A DNA stretch of 59,481 nucleotides, from the NCBI RefSeq assembly GCF_008124715.1, contig NZ_VNHO01000014.1, forward strand, positions 1-59,481, written 5' to 3'. Position numbers and translations under genes: made by a program. The notes under the pieces were generated by a model that was not told the origin of the DNA, made no database searches, and saw only the letters and a list, made by a program, of their open reading frames with translations. Every line of letters begins with the position of its first letter. Positions within the stretch are counted from its first letter, which is position 1. The stretch comes from Thermosediminibacter litoriperuensis (GTDB taxonomy: Bacteria; Bacillota; Thermosediminibacteria; Thermosediminibacterales; Thermosediminibacteraceae). Positions 15,788-24,362 of this stretch are shown here, piece by piece.

Positions 15788-17413
15788 TCCTAATTTGCCT
15801 TCAAGGGAAATTAATGCTGCTCCGAGTGCTCCGATAATTTGGGGTTCAAATGGAATTACAAGTTTTTCACCGAGTCTGCTTTCAATGGCATGAACTACTC
15901 CCTGATTTTTTGCAACGCCCCCTGTCATCATGTATTTTCCTTTTCTTCCTATCCTGTCGACCAGGGAAACTGCTTTTGAAGCGACGGCTTTATTGAGGGC
16001 GTATATTATATCCCTTTGGTCCTTATTTTGAGCAATAAGAGATATTACTTCAGATTCTGCAAATACGGTGCACATACTGGTAATTGTGATATTTTCTTTT
16101 ACTTCCTTACGTACTTTTGCCATTTCGTCTATTGAGACGCCCAAAGTCCTCGCCATTACTTCCAGAAACCGGCCTGTCCCGGCTGAACATTTATCATTCA
16201 TTACAAAATCGATGACATTGCCGCTGTCATCGAGCCTTATCACTTTGCTGTCCTGCCCGCCTATATCTATAACGGTTCTGATCGCGTTGTCTATAAAAAA
16301 TGCGCCTTTGCCGTGACAGGTAATTTCGGTCACGATTCTATCGGCAAAAGGGATGCTCACTCTTCCGTATCCCGTCGCTACTGTTGATGTGATATCCTTT
16401 TCTTTAAGTCCCGCGTTGCACAAAGCTATTTCAAAAGCTTTAAAAGCACTTTCTACAGCCCTGGGGCCTGTCGGAATAATGGAATACGATATTATATTTT
16501 TATTTTCGTCAATTATGACCGCATTTGTCGAAGTGGAACCGCTGTCGATTCCTGCAAAATAGCCTTTTAAGGCTTCCTTTTTTTCAATTTTTTTAATGCC
16601 GGTTGATTCGAAAAACGCGTCCACCCTTGTTAAAATCTGCCCGCTGTTGGAATCGGTATAGTCGGTTTCAATTTTCAATAGGGGAATATCTACTTTATTC
16701 TTAAGTTCGGCGTATTCGTAGGAATAAAAATCGCAGAACTTTATAGTGTTGTATATTATTCCCTTGAATTCTTTATTGATTAACTTACTTCGGTCTTCCG
16801 CCATTCTCATACACGGCGTTAAATTAAGCAGCGATTCCGCATAGCTTTTTAATAAATTATTTTTTGCTCCGATATTGAATAATCTTTCTTCACCCGTACA
16901 CGTAAAATTTATTATATTTACTGTGCAGGAATTTTTAATTTTTTCTACGACATCATCTTTTAGCCTCGCGCCCAATATAGCGATGCTTCCGGAGGATTCT
17001 TTTTTCTTTTTGAAGGATTTGCCTTCTAAAATTTTCAACAAATCCTCTTCGGCAAAACTCCTGTTTTTGAATGCTTTGTAAGCTTCTATAAATTCGGCTA
17101 TTTCGTTGTAAAAAAGATCTACTGCAAGAGAGTCTTTTTTTCTGGGCAGGTCCAATATATGGATAAATTTTATTCTGTCTTTTAACACATCATAAAGCCT
17201 TCTTATGCTGTCACAGCAGCTGGTTAATACGGCCTCTTCGATATTATTTTCAACAATATTTTCCAGGACTCCTTTTACGAAACTGCACATATTCGAATGA
17301 ATCAGGGCTTCAGCGCGTTCATAAGACTTGCACCCTGAGTCAAGCCTCACCGGTTCTTCTCCAAAGGCTTCGATTATTTCTACGGGTGTGTATTTGCAAA
17401 CGTATGCTATCAA
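15785..17413 (-). CDS. ATP-dependent activator (HgdC/BadF type) fused to an HgdB-like Cys domain
   Basis: 542 residues. Residues 286-542 are an ASKHA ATPase of the 2-hydroxyacyl-CoA dehydratase activator family: GIDSGSTSTNAVI (288-300), VIDIGGQDSKVI, NDKCSAGTGRF with C409, and MCTVFAES with C448. One such Cys pair per monomer bridges a [4Fe-4S] cluster in the dimer. Residues 1-280 look like a small HgdB/dehydratase-type subunit with Cys at 6, 28, 43, 66, 67, 201 and 227, ending in the family-like FCDFYSYEYAEL and QILTRVDAFFE. Activator and cluster domain on one chain is unusual. It lies 26 bases downstream of the HgdB-like gene at 17440-18690 and probably feeds it electrons at the cost of ATP. 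Confidence 0.8.
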   Translation of the reverse strand: MIAYVCKYTPVEIIEAFGEEPVRLDSGCKSYERAEALIHSNMCSFVKGVLENIVENNIEEAVLTSCCDSIRRLYDVLKDRIKFIHILDLPRKKDSLAVDLFYNEIAEFIEAYKAFKNRSFAEEDLLKILEGKSFKKKKESSGSIAILGARLKDDVVEKIKNSCTVNIINFTCTGEERLFNIGAKNNLLKSYAESLLNLTPCMRMAEDRSKLINKEFKGIIYNTIKFCDFYSYEYAELKNKVDIPLLKIETDYTDSNSGQILTRVDAFFESTGIKKIEKKEALKGYFAGIDSGSTSTNAVIIDENKNIISYSIIPTGPRAVESAFKAFEIALCNAGLKEKDITSTVATGYGRVSIPFADRIVTEITCHGKGAFFIDNAIRTVIDIGGQDSKVIRLDDSGNVIDFVMNDKCSAGTGRFLEVMARTLGVSIDEMAKVRKEVKENITITSMCTVFAESEVISLIAQNKDQRDIIYALNKAVASKAVSLVDRIGRKGKYMMTGGVAKNQGVVHAIESRLGEKLVIPFEPQIIGALGAALISLEGKLG

Positions 17414-17439
17414 TTTTTCGCCCCCCCTGAAGGGTTTTG

Positions 17440-18690
17440 CTAAAGCATTTCGAGAAAAGCCTCAAGCCTCGTCCTGTTCTGCCCTTCCTGATTATTTCTT
17501 TTATCTACACAGTCACCATCCAAATAAAGGAACGGGATACCCATTTCTGAGGCAAGATTTTTAATTATAAATGTTCCTCCTATGGACTGCTTGCAGCCCA
17601 GGTGGCAGAACTGTATAATGCCGTCGGGTTTTACTTTTTCTATCAGTTCCCTGATTCGTGTAACTTTTCTATTTATTTCGCCGTTAAAAGAAGTTAAAAT
17701 AAGCTTTTCAGCGATTCCTTTGAATGGATCTTTTTCGTCGATTTCGCCGAGAAAATCATAATTTATATCGCTTCCGGCGATGTGAAAGTTATTATTGAAA
17801 TTAAAATTATCTTTGAAATTTTTCTCAAACATCGGAAGAAGGTGAACAAAAAATATACTTTTTCCCCTTCTTTCAGGAGCTCTTTTTATATCGTCGATAA
17901 GCATTTGATAAAAACTTAATATCTCTCTGCTGCCAATGAATACATGGGATGCAAAAAGCATGTACATTTCAAAGGTCATACTGGTTAAAAGGGTTTTTTC
18001 TTTTAAATAATCCAGATACTCTTTCATAACCGTTCTTGTCTTGTTTTCTATTTTTACAACTTCCCTTAATTTATCAATATCGAGTTTTCTCTTAAAAACT
18101 TCTTCAAGCCTTTTTACCATTTCCAAAAGCTGGTTTTTCACATAAATTAAGGCTTCTTCAGAATATTTATAGGGAATATCGATGATATACAGGGGAACTC
18201 CGTATTTTCTTGAAAGATACCTGAAGGTAGGCATATTTGCATCGCAGATCATGGAAGTAGTAATCATAAATTCGGGTTTTCTGAGAATGTTAAGCTCATT
18301 TGCCCCTATAAAGGTTTTATGGTAGCTGCATAAAGTATTTGATATACCCCTTGATTCAGCGGTATCGATAAGATAGTCTTCAATAAAAAAACCGGACATA
18401 AAAGAAGAATATGCTTCGATAAATAAGGGCTTTATATCCATGGCTATTAAAAATTCACAGGGAGAAAAAAGGTTTACCCAGGCAGAATTTTGAGGATTTT
18501 TCAGCGAGTCTTTTATACTTTTTATGCAGTATTTATTCAGGTAATGGAGGGATTTGGGGCTCCTTTTGTCTTTGAAAAAGTTCACGTAATAATAAGCAGC
18601 GGCAAGGCCGAAATTTATTAGTTTATTTACTTTTTCCGGTTTATCCATGTTTCTTTTTATAATATCGCTGTAAAATCTTACCGGATCCAT
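17440..18690 (-). CDS. Double-cubane cluster-type HgdB-like protein
   Basis: 416 residues of the 2-hydroxyacyl-CoA dehydratase subunit fold. Cys residues sit at family positions C78 (FSPCEFLIAMDI), C121 (LCSYHK), C149 (MICDAN), C362 and C366 (FCHLGCKQS) and C394 (GDCVD). Classical dehydratase subunits use three Cys for one [4Fe-4S]. Six conserved Cys including a CxxxC near the C-terminus fit the double-cubane [Fe8S9] proteins described from Carboxydothermus hydrogenoformans, which reduce small molecules such as acetylene with ATP-driven electrons. No CoA-transferase or acyl-CoA gene is nearby, favouring the reductase reading over amino-acid fermentation. The substrate is unknown. Confidence 0.72.
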   Translation of the reverse strand: MDPVRFYSDIIKRNMDKPEKVNKLINFGLAAAYYYVNFFKDKRSPKSLHYLNKYCIKSIKDSLKNPQNSAWVNLFSPCEFLIAMDIKPLFIEAYSSFMSGFFIEDYLIDTAESRGISNTLCSYHKTFIGANELNILRKPEFMITTSMICDANMPTFRYLSRKYGVPLYIIDIPYKYSEEALIYVKNQLLEMVKRLEEVFKRKLDIDKLREVVKIENKTRTVMKEYLDYLKEKTLLTSMTFEMYMLFASHVFIGSREILSFYQMLIDDIKRAPERRGKSIFFVHLLPMFEKNFKDNFNFNNNFHIAGSDINYDFLGEIDEKDPFKGIAEKLILTSFNGEINRKVTRIRELIEKVKPDGIIQFCHLGCKQSIGGTFIIKNLASEMGIPFLYLDGDCVDKRNNQEGQNRTRLEAFLEML

Positions 18691-18860
18691 TTTTTATCAC
18701 TACTCCGTGCCCCTTCCGCGAGGAAGGGGCTTTCGTGTGGTAAATTATTCCTTTATCTGTATTGTATCAGAATGAATGATAATAAGCAATGCCCGGCTTT
18801 CATCCCCTATATTTTGGGGAGTGAGTAAAAAGCCGGCAGGTTGAAAGCAATATAAAATGA

Positions 18861-18882
18861 AGCCGTGCTCTGAAGCACGGCT
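18861..18882 (-). terminator. Terminator of the YjcZ-like gene
   Basis: AGCCGTGCT (18861-18869) / AGCACGGCT (18874-18882), 4-base loop, followed on the minus strand by TCATTTTATA. It follows the 31-codon gene by a few bases. Confidence 0.7.
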
Positions 18883-18888
18883 TTCAGC

Positions 18889-18984
18889 TTAAAAATGATC
18901 GCCCAGTAAGAGAAGGATCAGGATCAGGAACACGAGAAAAGCCTTGCGATCGCTGAAGAAGCCTCCTCCGCTAACGTCTGACAT
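18889..18984 (-). CDS. YjcZ-like small hydrophobic protein (31 aa)
   Basis: ATG 18984 is preceded by AAGGAGGG at a good distance. The product has a Gly-rich head (SDVSGGGFFSDRK) and a single membrane segment (AFLVFLILILLLLG), then DHF. This is the layout of the YjcZ family of tiny proteins found in spore formers. It has its own terminator (18861-18882) and is probably monocistronic. Its function is unknown. It is the only gene found in the 543-base gap 18691-19233. That gap also holds a stem CCCCTTCC/GGAAGGGG (18710-18729) and the leader described at 19147-19233. Confidence 0.72.
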   Translation of the reverse strand: MSDVSGGGFFSDRKAFLVFLILILLLLGDHF

Positions 18985-19146
18985 TTTAAACCCTCCTTAT
19001 GTTAGTATCTACTACAATATATGCTTATTGTTTTTTAGAGGTTACATTATGTTTTTTTGAAAATCATCACCGGAAAGGCTGAGCTATGCGGTATAAAAAC
19101 CGGCGAGGCTTCAATTCCGGCGCCTGCAATTCCATCGCCTGTACGA

Positions 19147-19233
19147 TATAATTAGATATATACAGATGGGCTGTCACCCTTTGCGCACGCCATTAAAGGG
19201 GTTGGGCGATAAACAACCTGCAGCCGGAGAAAA
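19147..19233 (+). promoter_or_regulatory. Promoter and structured leader of the sensor kinase gene
   Basis: TATAAT lies at 19147-19152, so RNA should begin near 19160. The leader can fold as a compact three-way junction: GGCTG (19169-19173) / CAGCC (19221-19225), CCCTTT (19177-19182) / AAAGGG (19195-19200), GTTG (19201-19204) / CAAC (19214-19217). The kinase SD (GGAG, 19226-19229) abuts the closing stem. It matches no riboswitch class I can name. Confidence 0.45.
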
Positions 19234-20508
19234 ATGTTCGACCGGGAGGTAATTCGGATAAAAGTGAGGGAATTTATTTACAAGATCAAGCGGTACGGTT
19301 ATTTAATTTTGCTGGTGGTTTTTTTCGCAGAAATATATTTTTATCCCTTCGAAGGTAATTTTAAATTCTCGGCGGGAGTTATTATATTGAACCTTATTAT
19401 CCTTGCTATGGATAATATATCGGAATTTTGGATCGTAATTTTGAGTGGATTGGCGATATTTGCGGTAAGAGCCGCGGTATTATTTTTTAAAGGGACAAGT
19501 TTTGACATGGCGTTGGCTGTTAATCTCCCGTCATTAGTTTATTATATGATATATGCCTTTCTTGTAAAAATATCGGGTATAAAAAAAAGAAAAGACTGTG
19601 TATTTGGAGTGATCATCTTACTTTCTTTTGTGGACTTTTCCAGCAATTTATTTGAAGCAGCGATTAGGAATGAGATAAGTCCCTCAGGCTTAAAGCTGAT
19701 CTTATTAGTAGGTTTTTTAAGAAGCCTTTTGGCCTATTTCATATATGAACTTTATCAAAGACAAAAACTTTTTATTTTGAGCTCTGAACACCAAAAAAGA
19801 TACACTCAGCTGAATATGTTGATTTCCAATATACAGGCTGAAATGTTTTATCTGAAAAAATCTATGAAGGATATAGAAAATGTGATGAGAAAAAGCTATA
19901 GCCTTTACGAAAGTCATGAATTGGACAATGAATTGAAAGAGAAGGCTTTAGACATTGCAAAGGATGTTCATGAAATTAAAAAGGATTATTATAGAGTCAT
20001 AATAGGATTTGAATCCTTCTTAAAAAGCTTCGAGAATGAGGATTTTATGAAGCTGTCGGATATTTTTACTATAATAAAGGACAATATACAAAGGTACCTC
20101 AAGGCAACAAATAAGGAGATAAAAATCTTTTTCAGTCATGAAAGTGATTTTTCAGTAGGGCCGTATTATAATATGTTTACTTTATTAAATAATTTGTTAA
20201 CAAATAGTATTGATGCTTGTAAAAGTGGCGACACAATCGCCGTTGTGGAAAAGAATTTGGAAGAGAATGTTTATTTTGAGGTTAAGGATAGTGGTGAGGG
20301 AATTGAAGAAGATATACTGCCGTATATCTTTAATCCGGGCTTTACGACAAAATATGATGAAAATACCGGCAGCCCTCATACAGGGATTGGACTTTCGCAT
20401 GTGAAAAATATTGTAGAGGAGCTGGGTGGAAGCATTGAGGTAGATTCTAAACCGGGGGCCGGTACAAAATTTAAGATATTAATTCCTAAAAAAAATTTGG
20501 TAAGGTGA
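19234..20508 (+). CDS. Membrane sensor histidine kinase, GlnK-like
   Basis: 424 residues, ATG 19234. Residues 15-180 contain about six hydrophobic segments and little extracytoplasmic sequence. Residues 185-270 form a coiled helical region with HEIKKDYYRVI as the likely dimerisation part; a canonical H-box is not obvious. The C-terminal ATPase shows the N box LLTNSIDACKSG, D box DSGEGIEEDI and G box GIGLSHVKNIVEELGG. The partner response regulator starts 5 bases downstream and is of the YcbB/GlnL type, and gltS follows. The pair is therefore likely to sense glutamine/glutamate supply as Bacillus GlnK-GlnL does. The ligand is inferred. Confidence 0.8.
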   Translation: MFDREVIRIKVREFIYKIKRYGYLILLVVFFAEIYFYPFEGNFKFSAGVIILNLIILAMDNISEFWIVILSGLAIFAVRAAVLFFKGTSFDMALAVNLPSLVYYMIYAFLVKISGIKKRKDCVFGVIILLSFVDFSSNLFEAAIRNEISPSGLKLILLVGFLRSLLAYFIYELYQRQKLFILSSEHQKRYTQLNMLISNIQAEMFYLKKSMKDIENVMRKSYSLYESHELDNELKEKALDIAKDVHEIKKDYYRVIIGFESFLKSFENEDFMKLSDIFTIIKDNIQRYLKATNKEIKIFFSHESDFSVGPYYNMFTLLNNLLTNSIDACKSGDTIAVVEKNLEENVYFEVKDSGEGIEEDILPYIFNPGFTTKYDENTGSPHTGIGLSHVKNIVEELGGSIEVDSKPGAGTKFKILIPKKNLVR

Positions 20509-20512
20509 TCCT

Positions 20513-21403
20513 ATGGACAAAACATTTATGATTATTGATGATGACATTAATGTCAGAAAAATGTTAGCTTTGCTTATAAGAAAAAATAAACTTGGCAAAG
20601 TGCTGACAGAGTTAGATAGTGGAAAGCATGCCGTTCAGGAAATACTTTTCTTTAACCCCGATATAGTGCTTATAGATTTGCTGCTGCCGGCCCTGGATGG
20701 TATCGAGGTTATAAATGAAGCTAGATCAAAAGGATATAAGGGCAAATTTATAATGATATCCCAGGTGGAAGATGAAAAGATGGTGGCGAAGGCTTATGAA
20801 AGCGGTATATTATTTTTCATAAATAAACCAATAAACAATATAGAAGTGGTCAGCGTCATAAAAGGCGTATGCTGCAATATCGACCTTGAGAACTCCTTGG
20901 CATTGATTAAAAATACCGTTATGAACTGTGATGCGGAAAATTATCAGATTAAAGATATAAAATCTGATATAAACATTGAGACAAGAATAAATAAGATTTT
21001 TAGTGATCTGGGAATTATCGGTGCTGCAGGCAGTAAGGAGTTATTGAAAGTCATATACACAGTGCATAAGCTGAAGCTGGAAAATCCTAATGCCGAATAT
21101 CAACTCCAGGATATATATGAAAAAGTCCTGCAAGAATATGGTGACAATATAGAAAAACTTAATGTAAAGTCTTTAGAGCAAAGGGTTAGAAGGACAATTC
21201 AAAAGGCCCTGCAGACGTTAGCCGAACTGGGCTCCAGTGATTTTGACAATGACATATTTTTGGAATATAGCACACTCCTGTTCGATTTTAAACAAGTAAG
21301 GCAGCAGATGCGGCATATAGAGGACCCAAACGAAGAGCCCGGGAAGATAAATATTAAAAAGTTTATAGAAGGAATAATAGTTAAATTGAGATATTCGCAA
21401 TAA
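20513..21403 (+). CDS. Response regulator of the GlnL/YcbB type
   Basis: 296 residues. Receiver domain (1-125): acidic pair DDD near 9-11, phospho-acceptor Asp in VLIDLLLPALDG (near 54) and Lys in INKPI. Residues 160-290 match the YcbB-type DNA-binding domain, found in GlnL, with GAAGSKELLKVIYTVHKL and VRRTIQKALQTLAELGSSDF (each quoted in part). The gene overlaps nothing, lies 5 bases after the kinase and 111 bases before gltS. Direct TTTTGT repeats upstream of gltS (21421-21438) are the probable target. Confidence 0.82.
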   Translation: MDKTFMIIDDDINVRKMLALLIRKNKLGKVLTELDSGKHAVQEILFFNPDIVLIDLLLPALDGIEVINEARSKGYKGKFIMISQVEDEKMVAKAYESGILFFINKPINNIEVVSVIKGVCCNIDLENSLALIKNTVMNCDAENYQIKDIKSDINIETRINKIFSDLGIIGAAGSKELLKVIYTVHKLKLENPNAEYQLQDIYEKVLQEYGDNIEKLNVKSLEQRVRRTIQKALQTLAELGSSDFDNDIFLEYSTLLFDFKQVRQQMRHIEDPNEEPGKINIKKFIEGIIVKLRYSQ

Positions 21404-21419
21404 TTAATCAAAACGTAAA

Positions 21420-21476
21420 ATTTTGTTCGGTATTTTGTGTAGGATGACGTATTCTGATGTAGGCCGCCGGTATAAT
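21420..21476 (+). promoter_or_regulatory. gltS promoter with direct TTTTGT repeats
   Basis: ATTTTGT at 21420-21426 and again at 21432-21438, then TATAAT at 21471-21476 with no good -35 hexamer, as expected for an activated promoter. The repeats would lie about 45-62 bases before the start. Bacillus GlnL is remembered to bind TTTTGT-N4-TTTTGT; here the spacer is 6, so the match is suggestive only. Confidence 0.55.
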
Positions 21477-21513
21477 ATACTTAACAAATTTTCGAAACAT
21501 CGGAGGTTTTGCA

Positions 21514-22722
21514 ATGACCTTAAAAATTGATATGGTTCAAACTACTGCGCTGGCGGTCATTGTATTATATCTTGGGGAATCCATTAGAAACAAAGCCCCT
21601 GCTCTTAAAAAATATTGCATACCTTCACCTGTGATCGGAGGATTATCTCTTGCAATTTTATTTCTTATTTTAAGACAGCTTGGTATAATGACGTTCACCC
21701 TGGATACAACACTGCAAAATTTATTTATGAACATGTTTTTTACCACAATAGGATTCACAGCAAGCCTAAAACTTCTTAAAAAAAGCGGTATACCGGTAAT
21801 TGCTTTTTTGGGAATATCCGTAGTACTTATATTCCTGCAAAATATTGCGGGAATAGCCCTTGCCAAATTATTTAATTTAAACGCTTTATTAGGCCTTGCC
21901 ACAGGTTCTATACCCATGGTCGGCGGCATCGGTACATCGGGAGCGTTTGGACCTTTGCTGGAAAAAGCTGGTGTACAAGGAGCTACAACGGTTGCCGTCG
22001 CTTCAGCCACTTTTGGAATGATTATGGGCAGCGTGATCGGCAACCCCATAGCCAAGAAATTAATTGAAAGGCATGACCTTTTAAAGACCCGCGAAACCGC
22101 AGCTTATATAGAAACCGGAATAGCTGATGAGGCAGCTGTATCTGAAGAAGCAGATGAAGTAAGAAGTGAAAACATCAATACGGCAATCGCTCAAATATTT
22201 CTTGCTATGGGCATTGGCACTATGATTTCATATTTATTTGAAAAACTAGGGCTCACTTTTCCACCTTATATTGGCGCCATGTTTTCCGCAGCCTTAATTA
22301 GGAACCTGTCAGACTTTACGGATACGTTTAAAATACCCGGTGGTGAAATTAAAGTTATAGGGGATATATCGCTGTCATTATATCTTGCTATATCCCTGAT
22401 GGGATTAAAACTATGGCAATTGGCGGATTTGGCATTACCGCTTATAGTAATGCTGGTGGCACAAACTATATTAATGATGTTAATTGCGTATTTTATAACC
22501 TTCAATCTTATGGGGCGTGATTACGAGGCGGCGGTATTAACTTCGGGACATTGCGGCTTCGGTATGGGGGCGACATCCAATGCAATGGCCAATATGCGAG
22601 CGCTGACACAACAGTATGGCCCTGCACCAAAAGCGTTCTTCATAGTCCCTCTGGTCGGAAGCTTGTTTATTGACTTTTTCAATGCAGGTATAATTGTACT
22701 CTTTATGAATATAGTTAAATAA
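21514..22722 (+). CDS. gltS: Sodium/glutamate symporter
   Basis: 402 residues, ATG 21514 after CGGAGG. The two inverted halves of the GltS family are visible: first half with PSPVIGGL-like CIPSPVIGGLSLAI and GTSGAFGPLLEK, second half with FPPYIGAMFSAALIRN and HCGFGMGATSNAMANM. About ten membrane segments; the central cytoplasmic loop (TGIADEAAVSEEADEV) is acidic. It imports glutamate with Na+. The upstream GlnK/GlnL-like pair and the direct repeats suggest induction by amino-acid supply. A strong hairpin at 22770-22807 ends the transcript. Confidence 0.93.
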   Translation: MTLKIDMVQTTALAVIVLYLGESIRNKAPALKKYCIPSPVIGGLSLAILFLILRQLGIMTFTLDTTLQNLFMNMFFTTIGFTASLKLLKKSGIPVIAFLGISVVLIFLQNIAGIALAKLFNLNALLGLATGSIPMVGGIGTSGAFGPLLEKAGVQGATTVAVASATFGMIMGSVIGNPIAKKLIERHDLLKTRETAAYIETGIADEAAVSEEADEVRSENINTAIAQIFLAMGIGTMISYLFEKLGLTFPPYIGAMFSAALIRNLSDFTDTFKIPGGEIKVIGDISLSLYLAISLMGLKLWQLADLALPLIVMLVAQTILMMLIAYFITFNLMGRDYEAAVLTSGHCGFGMGATSNAMANMRALTQQYGPAPKAFFIVPLVGSLFIDFFNAGIIVLFMNIVK

Positions 22723-22769
22723 TTAAGTCATATTGTATAAAAAATCAGGATAAAAAATACGCCTTTACA

Positions 22770-22807
22770 AAAAGTCCGGGTTATTATTGCATTATTCCCG
22801 GACTTTT
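22770..22807. terminator. Bidirectional terminator between gltS and the kinase-fusion gene
   Basis: AAAAGTCCGGG (22770-22780) / CCCGGACTTTT (22797-22807), 16-base loop, with A- and T-runs on both sides. It lies 2 bases from the stop of the convergent gene. Confidence 0.85.
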
Positions 22808-22808
22808 C

Positions 22809-24320
22809 TTATACAATCCCCGCGAACAGGGCGCTGGAAATGCCGATACTGAGGAAATTGACCAGGTCGTTGTTTACAAAACCCAATCCCCGGACGAGCC
22901 GGTTCGGCCTGCCGTTAGAAAACCTTTTTTCGGTCTCTCCTTCCAGTTCTTCCGAATAGTATACACCCTGAAGGGTTGCGCCGAGGATCGAATCGATTAC
23001 CGACCCCAGGAATCCCCCCAGGGTTACCATGGTGAAGCTCTGAATGTGGGTAAAGGGCAGGTTCCCGAAATATATCAATTTAAACCCCGCGGCGGCGGAT
23101 ATACCTATGAGCATGGCGCCCATTAATGCTGCGAAAGTCCCCGAAAGGCTTACCGCACCGGAAGTGCCCTTTTCCACTCTCTTAAAGGTCCTGAGCGAAA
23201 TGGGCCGGGCTTTGCTCAGTATCCCCAACTCGGTAGCCCAGGTATCGGCGTTGGCAGCCGCAAAGGATATAGCCAGCAATACCAGATACGATGGATTTTT
23301 CGTAATGTAATAGAGGACCGAATAAATAAGTCCCGCACCGCCGTTGGCCAGCACCTGCAAAACGTCCCTGCGCCCGGTTTTGTCGAACTGGCGTGCTGCG
23401 CTGCTCTTTGCGCTCTTTTTAAAATGGGAAAGCAGGCTGGAGGATATGAAAAAGAGCACCATTAAAAACGAACCGAAGATCCCCGACGTGGCGTACATTA
23501 TGGTGCCGAGGAATGTGGCGCCTACGGAACCGTCAAGGGTGAGAGAATTCTTTATATATGCGGCGTATGCTATGAAGAAACTCAGCACAAAACCTATCCC
23601 GGCCATGTAAATGAAAATGAACAGGTTCGAATTTTTGAGTATATGCAAAAAATAATGGGAAGCCAGGGCGGTTACGACCGGGACTGTAAGGTTATCCGTG
23701 CCGGAGGGCGCCAGGGCTTCCGAAATTGTAGCAAGGAGCGCTGTCACAAAACTTGTCCTGACGACGTGCGGGCTAAATCCCGCAAACAGGCCCAGGGCGG
23801 CTGCAATAGATACAAAAGAAAAAGCGAACATAACCACAGAGCCTTCAAGGCTCTTTTCGTTTTTGAAGACTCTGTACCTCAATTTGCCGAATTTCCCGCC
23901 CACAATCGCCGCCATCCCGTCGCCGTATCCCATGGTCAGGACTCCGGCGAGGCCGAGATACTCAAAACCCCTCCCCCAAAGCCCTCCATCCCATGTTAGA
24001 AGGATGAGGGCTATCAGAGATATGGGGAAATACACCGTCCCCAGGTCGGAGTCGCCCCCGTGCCTTTCCATGCCTTTAAATACATTTTTCTTGTGGGAGT
24101 AATAATTTACCGCCACGAATAAGGTGGGGGGTATGAGGGCGTATTTTAGGTCATCTATGAGAAACATGGCCAAAGGCCACCAGTGGGAAACCCCGATATG
24201 TACAAATTTCCTGGTGAATTCGGAGCCGAATCCTCCGGCTTTTCTCAAAACTTCCGAAATCATTATGACGCCGAAGACAAATAAGATGGAAATAACAACT
24301 CCCATGAAATCCTCTTTCAA
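22809..24320 (-). CDS. Fused isoprenol kinase and isoprenyl-phosphate kinase (VTE5-like + DUF92/VTE6-like)
   Basis: 503 residues, integral membrane. The start is TTG 24320, 7 bases after GGAGG; ATG 24305 is the alternative. Residues 1-225 resemble the CTP-dependent dolichol/phytol kinase (VTE5) branch of the phosphatidate cytidylyltransferase superfamily: RKFVHIGVSHWW, GYGDGMAAIVGGKFG, NEKSLEGS. Residues 240-503 match DUF92, the family of plant VTE6 phytyl-phosphate kinase: SLTLDGSVGATFLGTIMY, AANADTWATELG, GGFLGSVIDSILGATLQ. One chain could thus turn a free polyprenol or phytol-like alcohol into its diphosphate in two steps, a salvage route. The substrate in this organism is unknown. The gene stands alone between gltS and the HepT/MntA pair. 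Confidence 0.8.
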   Translation of the reverse strand: MKEDFMGVVISILFVFGVIMISEVLRKAGGFGSEFTRKFVHIGVSHWWPLAMFLIDDLKYALIPPTLFVAVNYYSHKKNVFKGMERHGGDSDLGTVYFPISLIALILLTWDGGLWGRGFEYLGLAGVLTMGYGDGMAAIVGGKFGKLRYRVFKNEKSLEGSVVMFAFSFVSIAAALGLFAGFSPHVVRTSFVTALLATISEALAPSGTDNLTVPVVTALASHYFLHILKNSNLFIFIYMAGIGFVLSFFIAYAAYIKNSLTLDGSVGATFLGTIMYATSGIFGSFLMVLFFISSSLLSHFKKSAKSSAARQFDKTGRRDVLQVLANGGAGLIYSVLYYITKNPSYLVLLAISFAAANADTWATELGILSKARPISLRTFKRVEKGTSGAVSLSGTFAALMGAMLIGISAAAGFKLIYFGNLPFTHIQSFTMVTLGGFLGSVIDSILGATLQGVYYSEELEGETEKRFSNGRPNRLVRGLGFVNNDLVNFLSIGISSALFAGIV

Positions 24321-24362
24321 TGCCTAACCTCCTATTGGGGCATTTACAACGCTCCCGCCTCG

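Noticed and set aside
18709-18730. Hairpin before the double-cubane gene as a terminator
   Set aside because: The stem CCCCTTCC/GGAAGGGG has no T-run on either strand and lies in the 5' region of the operon; its role is open.
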